A stretch of DNA of 64,000 nucleotides, from positions 2,356,001 to 2,420,000 of the forward strand of contig CM082577.2 of NCBI GenBank assembly GCA_040954595.2, given 5' to 3'. This stretch comes from Balanoglossus misakiensis. Its lineage: Eukaryota; Hemichordata. Positions 38,421 to 51,000 of the stretch are shown piece by piece; positions within the stretch are counted from its first letter, which is position 1; every line of letters starts with the position of its first letter. Position numbers and translations under genes: made by a program. The notes under the pieces are model-generated. The model had not been told where the DNA came from, ran no database searches, and was given only the letters and a program-made list of their open reading frames with translations.

Positions 38421-41400
38421 TCAGATGCCATGATGGAATATGATTGAACTTGACTGTGACTTCTCTGAGTGCAAAGTAGACTGGTCTTTCAAGATTCTCT
38501 CAAATTCCTGACCTTTGGCCTCCGGAGTGTCATGGGTCGGGGCCTCTGGTTCCTTCTTGCAATTATCATTGTCTTCCATTTCTTCTTGTTCCTTGTCTGG
38601 GTCTTCTTTGATCGGACTCACACTCCGTCTTGACACAAATGGTGGTGCACTTTTTGGAGAAAATTATAAAATGCTTGAGAAAAGACATATCAAACAGTAA
38701 GGACCATCACTGTGCAAATTTAGGAAAATATGCATTTTTTTACAGAGCTGCTCTTGATATTAAAACACATATGTACCATTTCAGAATATAATATGTGTAT
38801 TAATAAAATTAACACATTTTATTCATATTCTGTGCTCTGATTGGTTCAATTACTGCCACATGAGCTTGTGCCTTTATGAACAACCTTTGTTAGTATTTTC
38901 CTCAGACCAATAAAATATCCATTCTTACTTGACGTCTAGAATCTTCTGTCGTTTCGGATTGACTTCTCCAGGGTAGGCTATATCCACTTCTCTATGTTGA
39001 CGTTTCTTCCCCTGGCCAGCCCCATCTGAGATGTGCTTGAACTCTTTGTAGGTCTGTATGCGGTATGAGTCTGCTTTCGATAATGCTTTAAGAACTGCAG
39101 GGGTAAAAGAATTTCAATGAATGGAAACAGAGTGAAACAATTTACATGTGCATTAATTGACCTGTCTATTAAGGCCACCTGTCCATAAAGGCCAGTATAG
39201 GAAAGTCCCTTGACTGGCCACTACAGACAGGTTTGACTGTACATGTAAAATGCAGGCAGGTCTTATTTACCTGTGTCAGCGTGATCTCTGTTGTTCAGAG
39301 ACACAAAAGCTGAGGTGTCATCAATCCAGGCGATGTAGACAGATCCAAACGGAGAAAACAAATGATACAGGTCGCTGGTTTTCCATTCCTTGGGAAATGT
39401 CAGGTGGAAAACATGATTCCTGCCGGGTTGTACTGGAAAAGAAAAATGTGGATAAGATCAACAAACATTCTAGAATGATATGCATCTGAATCTAGACATT
39501 AAATGCATTTGATATATTATACCAGCTGGATATCATTAGTCAGTCCTTATCCTGATCATTGATTGGATCATTTGTAGTCACATGCAAAAAATCTGACATT
39601 TGATTGGATATGATGATCAGATCAAGTTATCCTAACAATTGTTCAGTGTAGCAGCCTATCAGAGGCCTTCAAATGGTCTGCAATTTTAACCATTGCACAT
39701 TTTCATTTTTGACTTACAATCTGGCCCTGTTAGGTTGATGTATGGGATGTCCTGCATCTTCATCACAAAAATTCTGAAAAACATAAATATTTAAGTTTGT
39801 TTAGAGTTCTGTTGCAGTGTGAGAGGATATGATGGATGCACAGGACACATAATCATTGGGCATACAATGACACAGGGTGCTTTAGATGACCAGTACATGT
39901 TTGAGAGAATATTATATTTGCATATAAACATGGCGGAAAACTTACTTGTTTATGAATGGGTGCAGCAGAGGCGAGGAAGGGGGTATTCTGGATTTGACTG
40001 GATCTTGAAACGTGCCAATGTAGTTCGCCATGGTAACAAAACAGCTTCCCGTGATGTAGGCATCATAGGCAGCTTCATGCAGACAGTTTTTTCCACTTTT
40101 GTATTTTGAACACTTGGCTGAAAATTCTACAAGGAGTAGAAATTGAGAGGGGAGACATTAGGTCTAATTGTTTTCCCGTCATAAGTTCTCAATGGCTGTC
40201 TGCTCTCTGGCTGTTACATTCATTACAATTGAGGGGTGATTTTTTCAAAATTCACAACTTTCAAAATTTCATGAACAGCGCCCTCTATCAGACACATTCC
40301 GTTGTTTACTGGACATGCAGTATGCAAAAAAAGTGGTGGTAACACTGAATGTTTTCACTCACCAATGTTGGGCTTATGGAATGGCTTTCCATCTAACGTT
40401 TTGTGCAAGTCAGCTAACGCTGTGTGGCAAATCAGTTCCTGTGAAATGAAAGATGAAAAGATGGTCACACTAGTAGGCATCTCTTTATGTTTGATTTCAG
40501 CTGCCTGAGAAACAGCAAAACAATTGATAAACCATGGTTGCTATAGAATTTGTGAATAAAGATACCGTTACAAGATAAAAACAATAAAAACATTATTCTT
40601 GGCCATTACGCCATTGGTTTGGCTAATGGAATGCCTGATTTTGTGGGCTTCTAGCCAAGTTTGCTGGAAGTTTGGAAACCCAGTGGAAACACTGTCAGTG
40701 CTCTCCATGACAACAACAAACAGTATGACCTGTGTGACCTCTGAACCCACAACAGCTTACCTTGAAGGGCCGTGTGCTTGCCATTAATTTAGTATCGAGC
40801 AGCTTAGGGAACAGACACCTGACCATTGCTTTGAATTCGTCCAGTTCCTGAAAGCAGTGATTTGAATTAAAAGCAACAGAATGATCAAGGGATAGTGACT
40901 TTGGCAGTGATTTTAGTACTGACATTTGTTTGTGGTCAAACTCACTTGGTGTATAATTGCAAAATGCAACTACAAGTAAAATGGTTGTACACAACACACA
41001 TTTATCAGATGTTTTAGAAGAAACAAAATTGCTGACACCCCACCTCACCCCCCCCCCCCCAAATCTGACACAGCAAGTCTTTTGCACCTACCTGTGGTAA
41101 TGGATGACTGAACTGGTGGACAACATGGAGGATATCCAGCAACATGTTGTGTCCCACAACTAGTTTGCCGCTCTCTGAGATGAGACGAATCACTTTGGTG
41201 AAACCGACTGCGTCATCCAGTTCATCCTGTGACAGAATTGTTTAGAGAGAGTCATTTTTAGGTTAAAAGCTTAATATCCTGGGAAACAACGTAAATAAGA
41301 TTCAAAAGATAACTTTGGATACACCCAAAAGGAAAAGGAATCCCAGTTCAATAAAGCAAAAAATTGTGAGCTCGGTTCTGACAACCATGCTATATTCTCC

Positions 41401-44302
41401 TCTTACCAACTCAGCCTGTTTTCTCTCCTCTTCCTTCCTTTTTATGTCATCTTCATTGACCTTAGTGACTACCATGTATCTCTCTCTCTGTTGGAAGAAA
41501 ACACGGAGGAAATCACGCATTCATTCTCACTGCCCACTACTGAGAGGGAAACAGAGTAAGATAGACAGAGTTCTCTGTGTTGAAATATATCAACTCTACA
41601 ATACCAACCTTTTCATTAGTTCTTGTATCAACATAAATCCCCGTTGGAAATCTGTCCAAGCAGGAATATAAAAAGAGACATTCAATATTCTGAGCATAAG
41701 CTTGTGAAAATCAATGTTTTTTATGTCTATCATGATATTTATGACAGACTTGACAACAGTTCAAAAAAAGATGCAAAAACTGACTATAGAGGGCGCTATA
41801 TAACACTTCCTTACTTGGATTTCACCGTTTGGTAGATGAGCTTTCTCAGGAACCTGGAAAGAAAGACATCAGTCACAATAAAAAAAAGACTTAGAGACAG
41901 ATCTGCACTTAATTAACATTCATTTTAACAGACCAAAGATAAACGCATTGAAGAGTTGTACACTTACGCATTACATGGCTCCAGCTCAATTGCTTCTGTT
42001 TCATTGTCTTCGAGAAAGTCTTCTATCTTTTTGCTGTGCAAGAAACACAAGTAAAGGCAAATATTAAGATATTATACCAATTTTCTATCAGATTTCTATC
42101 AAATTGTACATAGGCTTAAGAGTGAAATTTTGTTCTTTTTGGGTGTTCTTATAATCAACAAGTCTACAAATGCACCTTTAGAGCCAACACACACAGTGTT
42201 GTCCCACCTTATATTTTCTATGAAATTCTTCTGCTCATTTGGAATGGCGATCTTCATTGATTTTGGAGCCGGTGAAATGATGGCTGGACTGGCCAAGTGG
42301 GCAGTGGAATTATCTAATTCTCCCATACTGTGTTTCTGGTGCAACAAGTCTCGTAACCTCTGCTCGTCAAGTGGTGCAAGGTATGGAATTCCTACAGAAA
42401 CAAAAAAGTTACAGAAATTACCAAAGCACAACACCTACTGAAAAATACAAAGTTGCACCTTTCAACACAATGGTAAACCATCTAGGTGCCATTATTACCA
42501 GAAACATCTATGCCAATATCTATTTTGGAAAAGAATGAATCGTAATTTGACTAAAATGACAGCTGTAACATGTGTTCAGTTCTTATACAGTGTTTCTTCC
42601 AACTAATTCTAAATACATAAAGGTTTAAACAGTCATTACCTTCTCTGAAAAGTTTGTTGAAATCAAATCCATTCCCAATCAGGAAATCTAAACTAGAAGT
42701 CTGACAGAAAAAAAAACACCACCAGAATAAATGGAATTAGATCTCAATATGGACCAAAACAGACACTTATGATCATGGTGATACGATGATGACCAGTTTT
42801 GGTGCACTGAAAAGATATCTGTTGACATGGCTACAAGTCCAGTGTATCCTTGTTAGGTTCATGTTCTGGTAGATGCAAAGCGCCCTCAAGGGCCTGAAAT
42901 GTCAGGCCAGACACATGAACAAACAAACAACTTTAAACTATGCTCAGATGCTTTAGGATTTACTAATTCTTTAAATAAGGTTGTAGATATAACTCTGGCA
43001 GTGTAAGTGTGACACATGCATTAATAACTGTGGAACTATATAATTATCTACCTGACACAAGAATCGCTTGTCAGGGGCCTGTCTGTTCATCGGTGTGGGA
43101 AATATATAGAAGTTGAATGGATGTGCAATGTATCTGCAAAATAAACAAAAGTCATTGTGAATGACAAAGTCTTTGTTGGTAAGTGGAAATAATCGGTATC
43201 TTGTAATTCTTAAAGGATATCTATAATGACGATAGCTGCAATGGAAGGGAAAAAAAGAATAAGAGTTTATGTAGGTCAATTTCAAAACTATTGTGGAAAT
43301 GACAGCTTCACTTTACTCATAAGCATCCCTGTTGTGCAACGCAGAACCTTGAGAAACGGTTTCTCAAAGGTCTACGTCTGATTGATGCGACATGAATTAC
43401 CTTGACTTCTCATTTTCGTAAGTAAACACACAGAGCCCAAACTGAATCAGCAGAAAGTCCAGAGATCCCTGCAAACAAAATGGTAGAAAGTTGGCATTCC
43501 ATTGCTCTAGTAGAATAATGACAGGGGCTGGGTCATAAAGTCCACATGACAATGAACATCATGTGTTTTTACATTAAGTTAATATGTTATATTGTATTGT
43601 GCTATGTTATGTTATGTGATGTTATGTTATTGACACAGGCAAACTGGAGAGACAAATCCTGCCATCATTTGTGTCAAACAACAAAAATGACAGAGCAAGA
43701 CAGTCAGGGCTTACCTGTTGAAGTTTGAGGTAGCGTTCTTGAGGGGTGTCAAAAGCATGTAAGTTGAAAGATGTCTCCAGACCAGTGAATTCACCATCAA
43801 TTGCAAGGAAAGATGATTCCTTGATAAGAGATTTGACCATCTGGAGACATTCTTTAAAATCTACACAGAAAGGAGAAAAAAAAACATTTGCTGAAAAACT
43901 GGATTCAAATACTAGTAGGCAGTCGCTAACTTTCGACAATATTTTTAATATTGTAATACATATCCATCAGTTGTAAGTAGATTGGTACATTGGTTTGCTT
44001 GTACCAGATAAAATCGCAGCGAGTGTATAAGGTCACACCAGGACAACTATATGTCAGAGTTTCACGCTAGTCTATTGTGCCCTCCCACAGACAATCCCTT
44101 GTTACATCACATGCTCATCCATGGAGGATCATGTGCTCATCAGTTGGTCACCCAGATGCAAACAGTACAAACACAGGGTCGTTCACTTTCCCTTTTATAT
44201 ATGCGAATTATTTGAATACCAATGCAGAGGGGGTTATTTAATGCACAGTAATGGACAAGCAGGCTTGTACATTAGTTACTCACTTGTGCGAGTGACATCC
44301 AT
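38421..44302 (-). CDS. PARN: Poly(A)-specific ribonuclease PARN, complete, 18 coding exons
   Basis: PARN is a DEDD-family 3'-exonuclease that removes poly(A) tails from mRNAs and trims H/ACA-type RNAs. Coding exons in transcript order: 44284-44302, 43715-43860, 43401-43468, 43052-43133, 42640-42700, 42208-42391, 41968-42033, 41815-41853, 41609-41651, 41407-41487, 41092-41226, 40761-40847, 40363-40438, 39946-40126, 39718-39773, 39271-39432, 38929-39094, 38421-38649. All junctions are GT-AG and keep frame, giving 626 aa (human 639). Catalytic residues are visible: D28 and E30 (AIDGEF), D294 (GHNMLLD), H379 and D384 ([11 protein letters not shown]). An R3H domain lies near 170-245 and an RRM near 440-516 ([20 protein letters not shown]). 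Exon 17 carries basic NLS-like patches; exon 18 is acidic and poorly conserved, so its acceptor is less certain. The 19-nt first coding exon (MDVTRT) is placed from its exact phase and fit. Confidence 0.95.
38782..38832. repeat. Imperfect palindrome in PARN intron 17
   Basis: CAGAATATAATATGTG on the left is mirrored by the reverse complement of CACATTTTATTCATATTCTG on the right, with a short A+T spacer. It lies in the intron between PARN exons 17 and 18 and could be a degenerate small inverted-repeat element. Confidence 0.35.
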
Positions 44303-44648
44303 AGTTTCTCTGCACGATGTCACTTTTCGCAAGGAAGGGTGAATGCGAGTTTTGCTGCTTTGAAAGTCACAGGAGCCAGGACCTTAGTGTGAACTGCGGT
44401 GGTTGGAGCGTCTCTCCGGATTTCCCAGTCAGCAGACGGTTGCAAAGGTAAGTGAGAACTACAGAGTGACTTCACAGCTCACTGTACCCGCTGAAAGCCT
44501 GATTGAAGTTGCATATCAGAGCAAATACAGCCAGTAGTACCTGCATAGAGTTAGATTTAATCCGTGCGCCGGAAGAGATTAATTCGTGAGCTAGGTTAGG
44601 GGGTACATTTCGACTTGTGTCCACCTCCACCAGGCTAGGGACTCAAAC
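44303..44648. promoter_or_regulatory. Bidirectional promoter interval between PARN and BFAR
   Basis: The PARN start codon (44302, minus) and the inferred BFAR start codon (44649, plus) point away from each other across 346 bp. The interval must hold both 5' UTRs and promoters. It includes an ETS-like core GCCGGAAG ending at 44575, a frequent element of housekeeping bidirectional promoters, and no obvious TATA box. A good donor-like sequence, GCAAAG|GTAAGTGAG, at 44448 could end an alternative untranslated BFAR exon. Promoter function is inferred from position. Confidence 0.65.
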
Positions 44649-45062
44649 ATGGCCGTGAATAAACTGCGGAAGATGAAACGCAACGCAAGCAGGTAACTGC
44701 GATCGAAATCTACCATGTAGCTCAAGGTAAGATCTTCAGAATTCGTCCGGTTTGTGAACGAGAAAATTCGAATCTGTCAAGAGTGTGTTGGTATCAACCG
44801 AATAGTAGCGGCGATTTTTTGATCAAAGCGAAAATTGATGGTATCGCAAGCGCCGTACGCGATACGGCGACCTACGTACGCGTACGAGATATAGCCAGCA
44901 CAGCCCAGGCTGAAGCCCGTGTGATCCGGCCGAAGTTTGCGAGGCCTGGTTGACATTGAAGCTGTTGAACAGTATTTGCGGGCGTGAAATTGTTTTTAAG
45001 CCCTGTTTTATTTATAACAAGTCCGTGTCTAATAAACCAACGTTAGACTCGGATGATGACGA

Positions 45063-45094
<32 letters not shown>

Positions 45095-48000
45095 ACAACA
45101 CTAACAAAAACAGCAATTTGGCCAGTGTTATTCTAGAATATAGTAATTGTTGACACATTGTACGAGACCAGTAAAAATACAGAAATTATGACAGTAGCCA
45201 TAGCTACTCTTGTTACATAATATGATAATAACTTAAATTGCCCCAAATTGAAAAATTAGAACAATACGTACCCCATTGATGATTTTGTTTTAATGTGAAG
45301 TTTAAATTCAGTTTAGATAGAAGTCTACAGAAGGAGAAATAGTGGTTTGCTGTACTTGCCACTTTTCTCCCTAAAAAGGCGGTTGTCAAACACTGAAAAA
45401 TAGCAATAGCAGATATGTACCACTTGAAAATTTGCAATTCATAAACACTGGGGCCCATGGCCATGCCCGCACAAAAGAGTAGATTAGAAACATGATTTGT
45501 CCATGATAGGAATAACCTTGGACAAACAGTCAGACTCCCAATTCATGTGACATGACTGCCAAAAATAGATCTCTCGTCAGAAAGGTGTCATTCGGCATCG
45601 TGAACAGGCAAGTCACTGACATGATCAGGAGGGCCACATAACATGTCATACCTACCAGAAAGCTTGTCTATCCGTTTTCTGACTGGTGACCATAGGACAC
45701 TAACATTCAAATTGTTTACTTGGCCTTGATCCATTCCACCACAGTTTGGCTTTTGACCTTGTGAATCTCACAAACTATGTCACTAGACTTTGGAGTATAA
45801 ACCGCCACTTGCTTAAGTAAAATCTTCAACATCTGAACACTTCCAAGTGTTTTGTTTGTGCGTACATAGGTAATGATGTTTACATATGTATTGTTCGTAT
45901 ATTCGACTTCAAAATGCTAGCACTCACAGATATGTATCGTAAACTGTTGCATTGAGGTATACAGTCCACCCTCCATTGATATACGCTTGACCTGTTGAAA
46001 CCTTCAATTGTAGGAAAAAAAATAAAAAGACCAAAGGACATTTGCATATTCTTTTGGCATTGGACCTTCATTAAAAATTGACCGGAGATAAACCTAGGGA
46101 TTATTATCTCAGCAACAGCACCAGTTCTGCTGAGTAATTAATTTCTATGCACATTTCAAAATTGTTAGGTTCAATGAAAAGTTAGGGACACTTAGAAAAA
46201 AACACACGAACGATAAAAACTGGGGAGTAGTGGTGACTTCACAAGAGGAGATTTTCAGTAAATTCTGCTTTGTCACCATTTTCCCCTGACCTTTGACCCC
46301 AAAGCTCAATTAATCAGTTTTGTGATATATCTGGGATATATTCAGGGAGAGCACAAGAGGACACAGCAGACAGTTGTTCATTCAACTTCAGGGAGACCTG
46401 TAGTACAGTTTATTACTACGCATGCGCACACTACGTCATCATGAATACATGCATATATTACACTGCCTTCCCTTTAAAAGAAATTGGGTGGCTTGACAAA
46501 CTTCAACAAATGTCAACTTGTAAACACAACATTTTTGTTAACGACAAAACTACTGAAATTACAAATTCAGTTTCACAACGGGTTTTCTGACTCTGTCTGA
46601 TCTCCTTACAGGTTCTGTAATATTTCCAGGTTTCACTTGTGTATTCTGACTTTGTGTAGCTTGGCCAGAATCACTAGCAACTTTCACATCAGTATTTTCC
46701 ACTGGTTGTGGTTTACAAGAATTCTGAACAGGAATTGTACTGAACATTTCAGTTTCTGGTCTTTCACAGATATCAAGATTAGTCAAAACTGAATCATTGA
46801 ACTCTGTCATAGGCAACTCAGTTTGAAACTCTTCCATGGTTTTCAACATATGATCAGCATGAACTAGTTTAGTCATGGATCCTATTTTCACAATGTAATT
46901 TCGAGGTCCTTTGACTTCAATGATCGACCCCAATAACCATTTGTCATGTTTGGACTGTGGTCTAGGATTTTTCACTCTAACCACATCACCTATTTCAAAG
47001 TATCGCTCTTGTTTTCTAGAACGATCAAATTGCTCTTTATGTGCTTCCTGTTTCTTTTCAACCTTTTTAGCCAAACAAGGTTTTACCAAACTCAATCTGG
47101 TACGAAGCTGTCTTTTACACATCAATTCAGCTGGACTAACACCTGTTGTGCTATGAGGTGTGGTTCTATACCTCAATAGAAAATTAGCTATTCTACGTTT
47201 CAAAGACATAGATGATCCACCAGCTAAAACTTGCTTAGTGAAACTTTCTTTCACAAGTTTAACTGCTCTTTCAGCAGCACCATTAGACGCAGGATGATAT
47301 GGAGCTACTTTAGTATGATGAATACCATTTCTTTTCATGAATATATCAAATTCAGCAGACGTGAATTGTGGGCCATTATCTGAAACTAACTGTTCAGGAA
47401 GACCGTGTTCAGCAAATATGAGCCTTAACTCATCAATTGTACGCTCTGCTGTTATGCTTTTCATTGGCTTCACATCAACCCATTTAGAATGACAATCAAC
47501 AAGAATAAGATAATATGATGTCTTATCTTCACAAAAATCAATATGCACTCTCTGAAAAGGTCTCATTGGCCAAACCCATGGATGTAATGGTAATTTACTG
47601 GGTGTTGGTCTTGCTCTCTGACATACTGAACAAGCTTTGACCTTGGATTCAATATCAGAATCAATTCCTGGCCACCACACATGACTGCGTGCCAGTGCTT
47701 TCATTGCACATATTCCTGGATGTTCCCAATGAAGTTCATCCAGCAATTTCTCTCGAAATTTCCTTGGTATGACAACCCTGAGACCCCAGAGAATACATCC
47801 TCGTTCTAGAGATAATTGATCTCTTTTGTGATAGTACGGTTTCAATGCATCAGGCATGTCTGTACAATTCTTTGGCCAACCATTCAAAACATAATCATAC
47901 ACTTTACAGAGAATTGGATTGACCCTGGTTTCTCTAGCAATATCATCGGCTAGAACTGGAAAACTCTCATCAAGTATACCCACAGTAAATACCTTGGAAT

Positions 48001-51000
48001 CAGCATCAGTATTGTGCTTACTTGGATTCGGTAATCTTGACAACGCATCACAGTTAGCGTGTGCCGTTGTGTTACGATACTCAATATCATAGTCATATGC
48101 CTGCAGAATTAATGCCCAACGTTGCATTCTTGCAGCTGCTATGGTAGGGATACCCGCTTTTGGACCCAAAATAGCCAGCAGTGGCTTGTGATCTGTTACA
48201 AGAGTGAATTTTCTCCCATACAGAAAATCATGAAACTTCTTAACTCCAAATATCAATGATAATGCTTCTCTTTCAATTTGAGCATAGTTACGCTCGCTTG
48301 GGCTAAGCGTTCTAGAGGCATACGCTATTGGTCTCTCATCACCATTTTCGAACACATGTGAGAGAACCGCTCCAACGCCATAACTTGAAGCGTCACAATC
48401 AAGCTTCAATTTCTTACTCTGATCATAGTGTACCAACAAGGTCTCACTAGTCAAGTTTGCTTTACATGTCTCATACGCTTTTTGACATTTATCGCTCCAT
48501 TTCCAAACAACACCTTTCTTTAACAACTCATGCAAAGGTTGCAATGTAGTAGCTAAATTCGGTAAAAACTGATGGTAGTACTGTACCATACCCAAAAATG
48601 AACGCAATTGTGATACATTCTTTGGTACTGGAGCCTGTTTTATGGCTTGTACAGAGGATTCCACAGGTTTCAATCCTTCACCACTGTATTCTAATCCCAA
48701 ATACACAGTGCTAGACTTTGCAAATTCACACTTTGACAAATTTACGTGCAAATTATTATCACTCAATCTTTTGAGAACTTGTTCCAAAATATCAAGATTC
48801 TCATGAACATTGTCACCCCCAATAAGGATATCATCTTGTTTCCAAACACATTTCTGGACACCTTGAAGGATACAATCCATCTTAGTCTGAAATATTTTTG
48901 GCGCAGACTTCACACCATATGGTAACTTTGTGTACGAGTACAGACCTTTATGAGTATTAATGGTCAAATACTTTCTACTTTCGTCATCAACTGACAATTG
49001 AGCATAAGCATGTGTCAAATCCAAACGTGTGAATACTTTTGACCCCGACAGTTGAACATACAAATCTTGTGTAGTCGGTAAAGTACACTGCTCATCCTCA
49101 ACTACTGGATTAATACTTACTTTATAGTCACCACAAATTCTGACTGTTTTATCAGCTTTGGGCACCACTACAATTGGACTCGCCCACTCAGACTGATCAA
49201 CTTTAACTATTACTCCATTTTTTTCCAGTTTTGCCAATTCTATTTCGACTGCTCCACGAAGCGCATATGGAACTCGTCTTGGCTTGTGAAATACAGGTTT
49301 TGCACCCTCTTTGACACGAATATGAGCTTTGTGCCCACGCATACCATCATAGCTATCAGTAAATATGTTACTGTGCTTACGAAGAATCAAATCAAGCCTG
49401 TCTTTTGTTTTGGCAGTCAAACAATCACCAGCTTTTCCTTTACTGATTGTTTGGGCAGTACACAGAAATATCTTACACCAATTTAATTTCAATTTCTGCA
49501 ACCAATTTCTACCAAGCAGGGTTGGTTTACCTGGGTGGTCCACTACTATCAATGGCAAATCGACACACTGACCGTCATAACATACTGTGACCAAAATTTC
49601 ACCACAGACCGAAATTGGATCTCCAGTATAGCTTTTCAGTCTTACCGAAGATTTCCTCAAGGGACTTTGACTGAATTTCTTGTTATACTCTGTTTTAGAC
49701 ATGATACTGTAGTCAGCTGCTGTGTCTACTTGCATTGACACGGACTTACCATTCATATCTAGGCTTACAAAATAGCCAGATTTTTCTCCACCTACATTCA
49801 TATTGATGGAGGATACAACATTATACACACATGAATCAGAGTCATCACTGTCTTCAACTGTTTCAGTGACTGACTTTACAGATTTAACCATAGGCCTTTT
49901 GTCACTTCTGACATTTCCCTTGGCCTTCACTTTACCTCTAGTTTTACAAAACTTTGCAAAGTGACCTTGTTTTGAACACTTGTGACATACGACATTTTTA
50001 TGTGGACACTCTTTCGCAAAATGATTGTTTCCACATCTGAAACACTGTACAGTTTTAGAATGTTCACGTTTTACAACACTGTTTATAACAGTACTTTTGC
50101 TGTGAGAGTCTTGTCTCATCTGTTGCGACTGTTTCGTCGTCATTTCCATCGACGCAGCTGTTTGACATGCTTTCTCAAAGTTCAAGTTCTGCATGTTGAG
50201 TAATTTCTGTTGAATTCTCAAATCGAGCACCCCACACACAAGTCTGTCCCGTAATGCTCTATCGAGATAGTTGCCGAAATTGCAGTGAATGGACATCTTC
50301 TTCAGTGCTAGAATATAGTCACTCACGGACTCTTCCGGTTTTTGATCCCTTTTCCAAAAGTGAAACGACTCACTTATCTCCAACGGAACTGGATTATAAT
50401 GCTCAGTCAGGCAGGTTTCAATGTCCGCCAACGACTTGTCACGTGGTTTTATTGGCGCCAAAAGATTCACCAACACGGTGTGCACCTCAGCACCGATCTG
50501 AGTCAGAAATATAGCTTTCTTCCGCTCATCTGATTCAACATTGTTCGCCACGAAGAACATCTGCATTCTGTCGATGTACGAAACGAAGGTTTCCTTCGAA
50601 CTTTCGAACGGTCCCACACAACCAAGATACGTGCCGCCAGTAGCCATGACGAATTATGCAAACTTTTCTGGTCTACCGCTGTATCGTTGACTTGTACAAT
50701 GTTCTAACTTCTCAGTACTTCGTTATCTGAAAGTTAGTTTTACAACTCACTGTTAAGTGAACTTCCGTCACATCAAATCTGACGAATCTAGAGTGCGTTT
50801 ACGACTCAACGTCACCGTTTTCACCACATCCAATCTGGTTTACGTGACTGATGAAAGTGACCGCTACGTCCGATCTACGTCTGGTCTACGTGCTCACTTT
50901 CTGGCGCACTCCTCCCCTTTTTCGTTGAACTGAACTTCACCTGTCTTTCGCCGTTTTCCGTCTTTTCTTGTCGCTCGAACTAGTCTCTATAGTTAATGTT

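Noticed and set aside
42130-42441. 103-codon plus-strand frame over PARN exon 6
   Set aside because: It is the antisense of a confirmed PARN exon with no independent support.
46911-50533. Plus-strand open frames opposite the gag-pol frame
   Set aside because: They are antisense shadows of the retrotransposon coding sequence.
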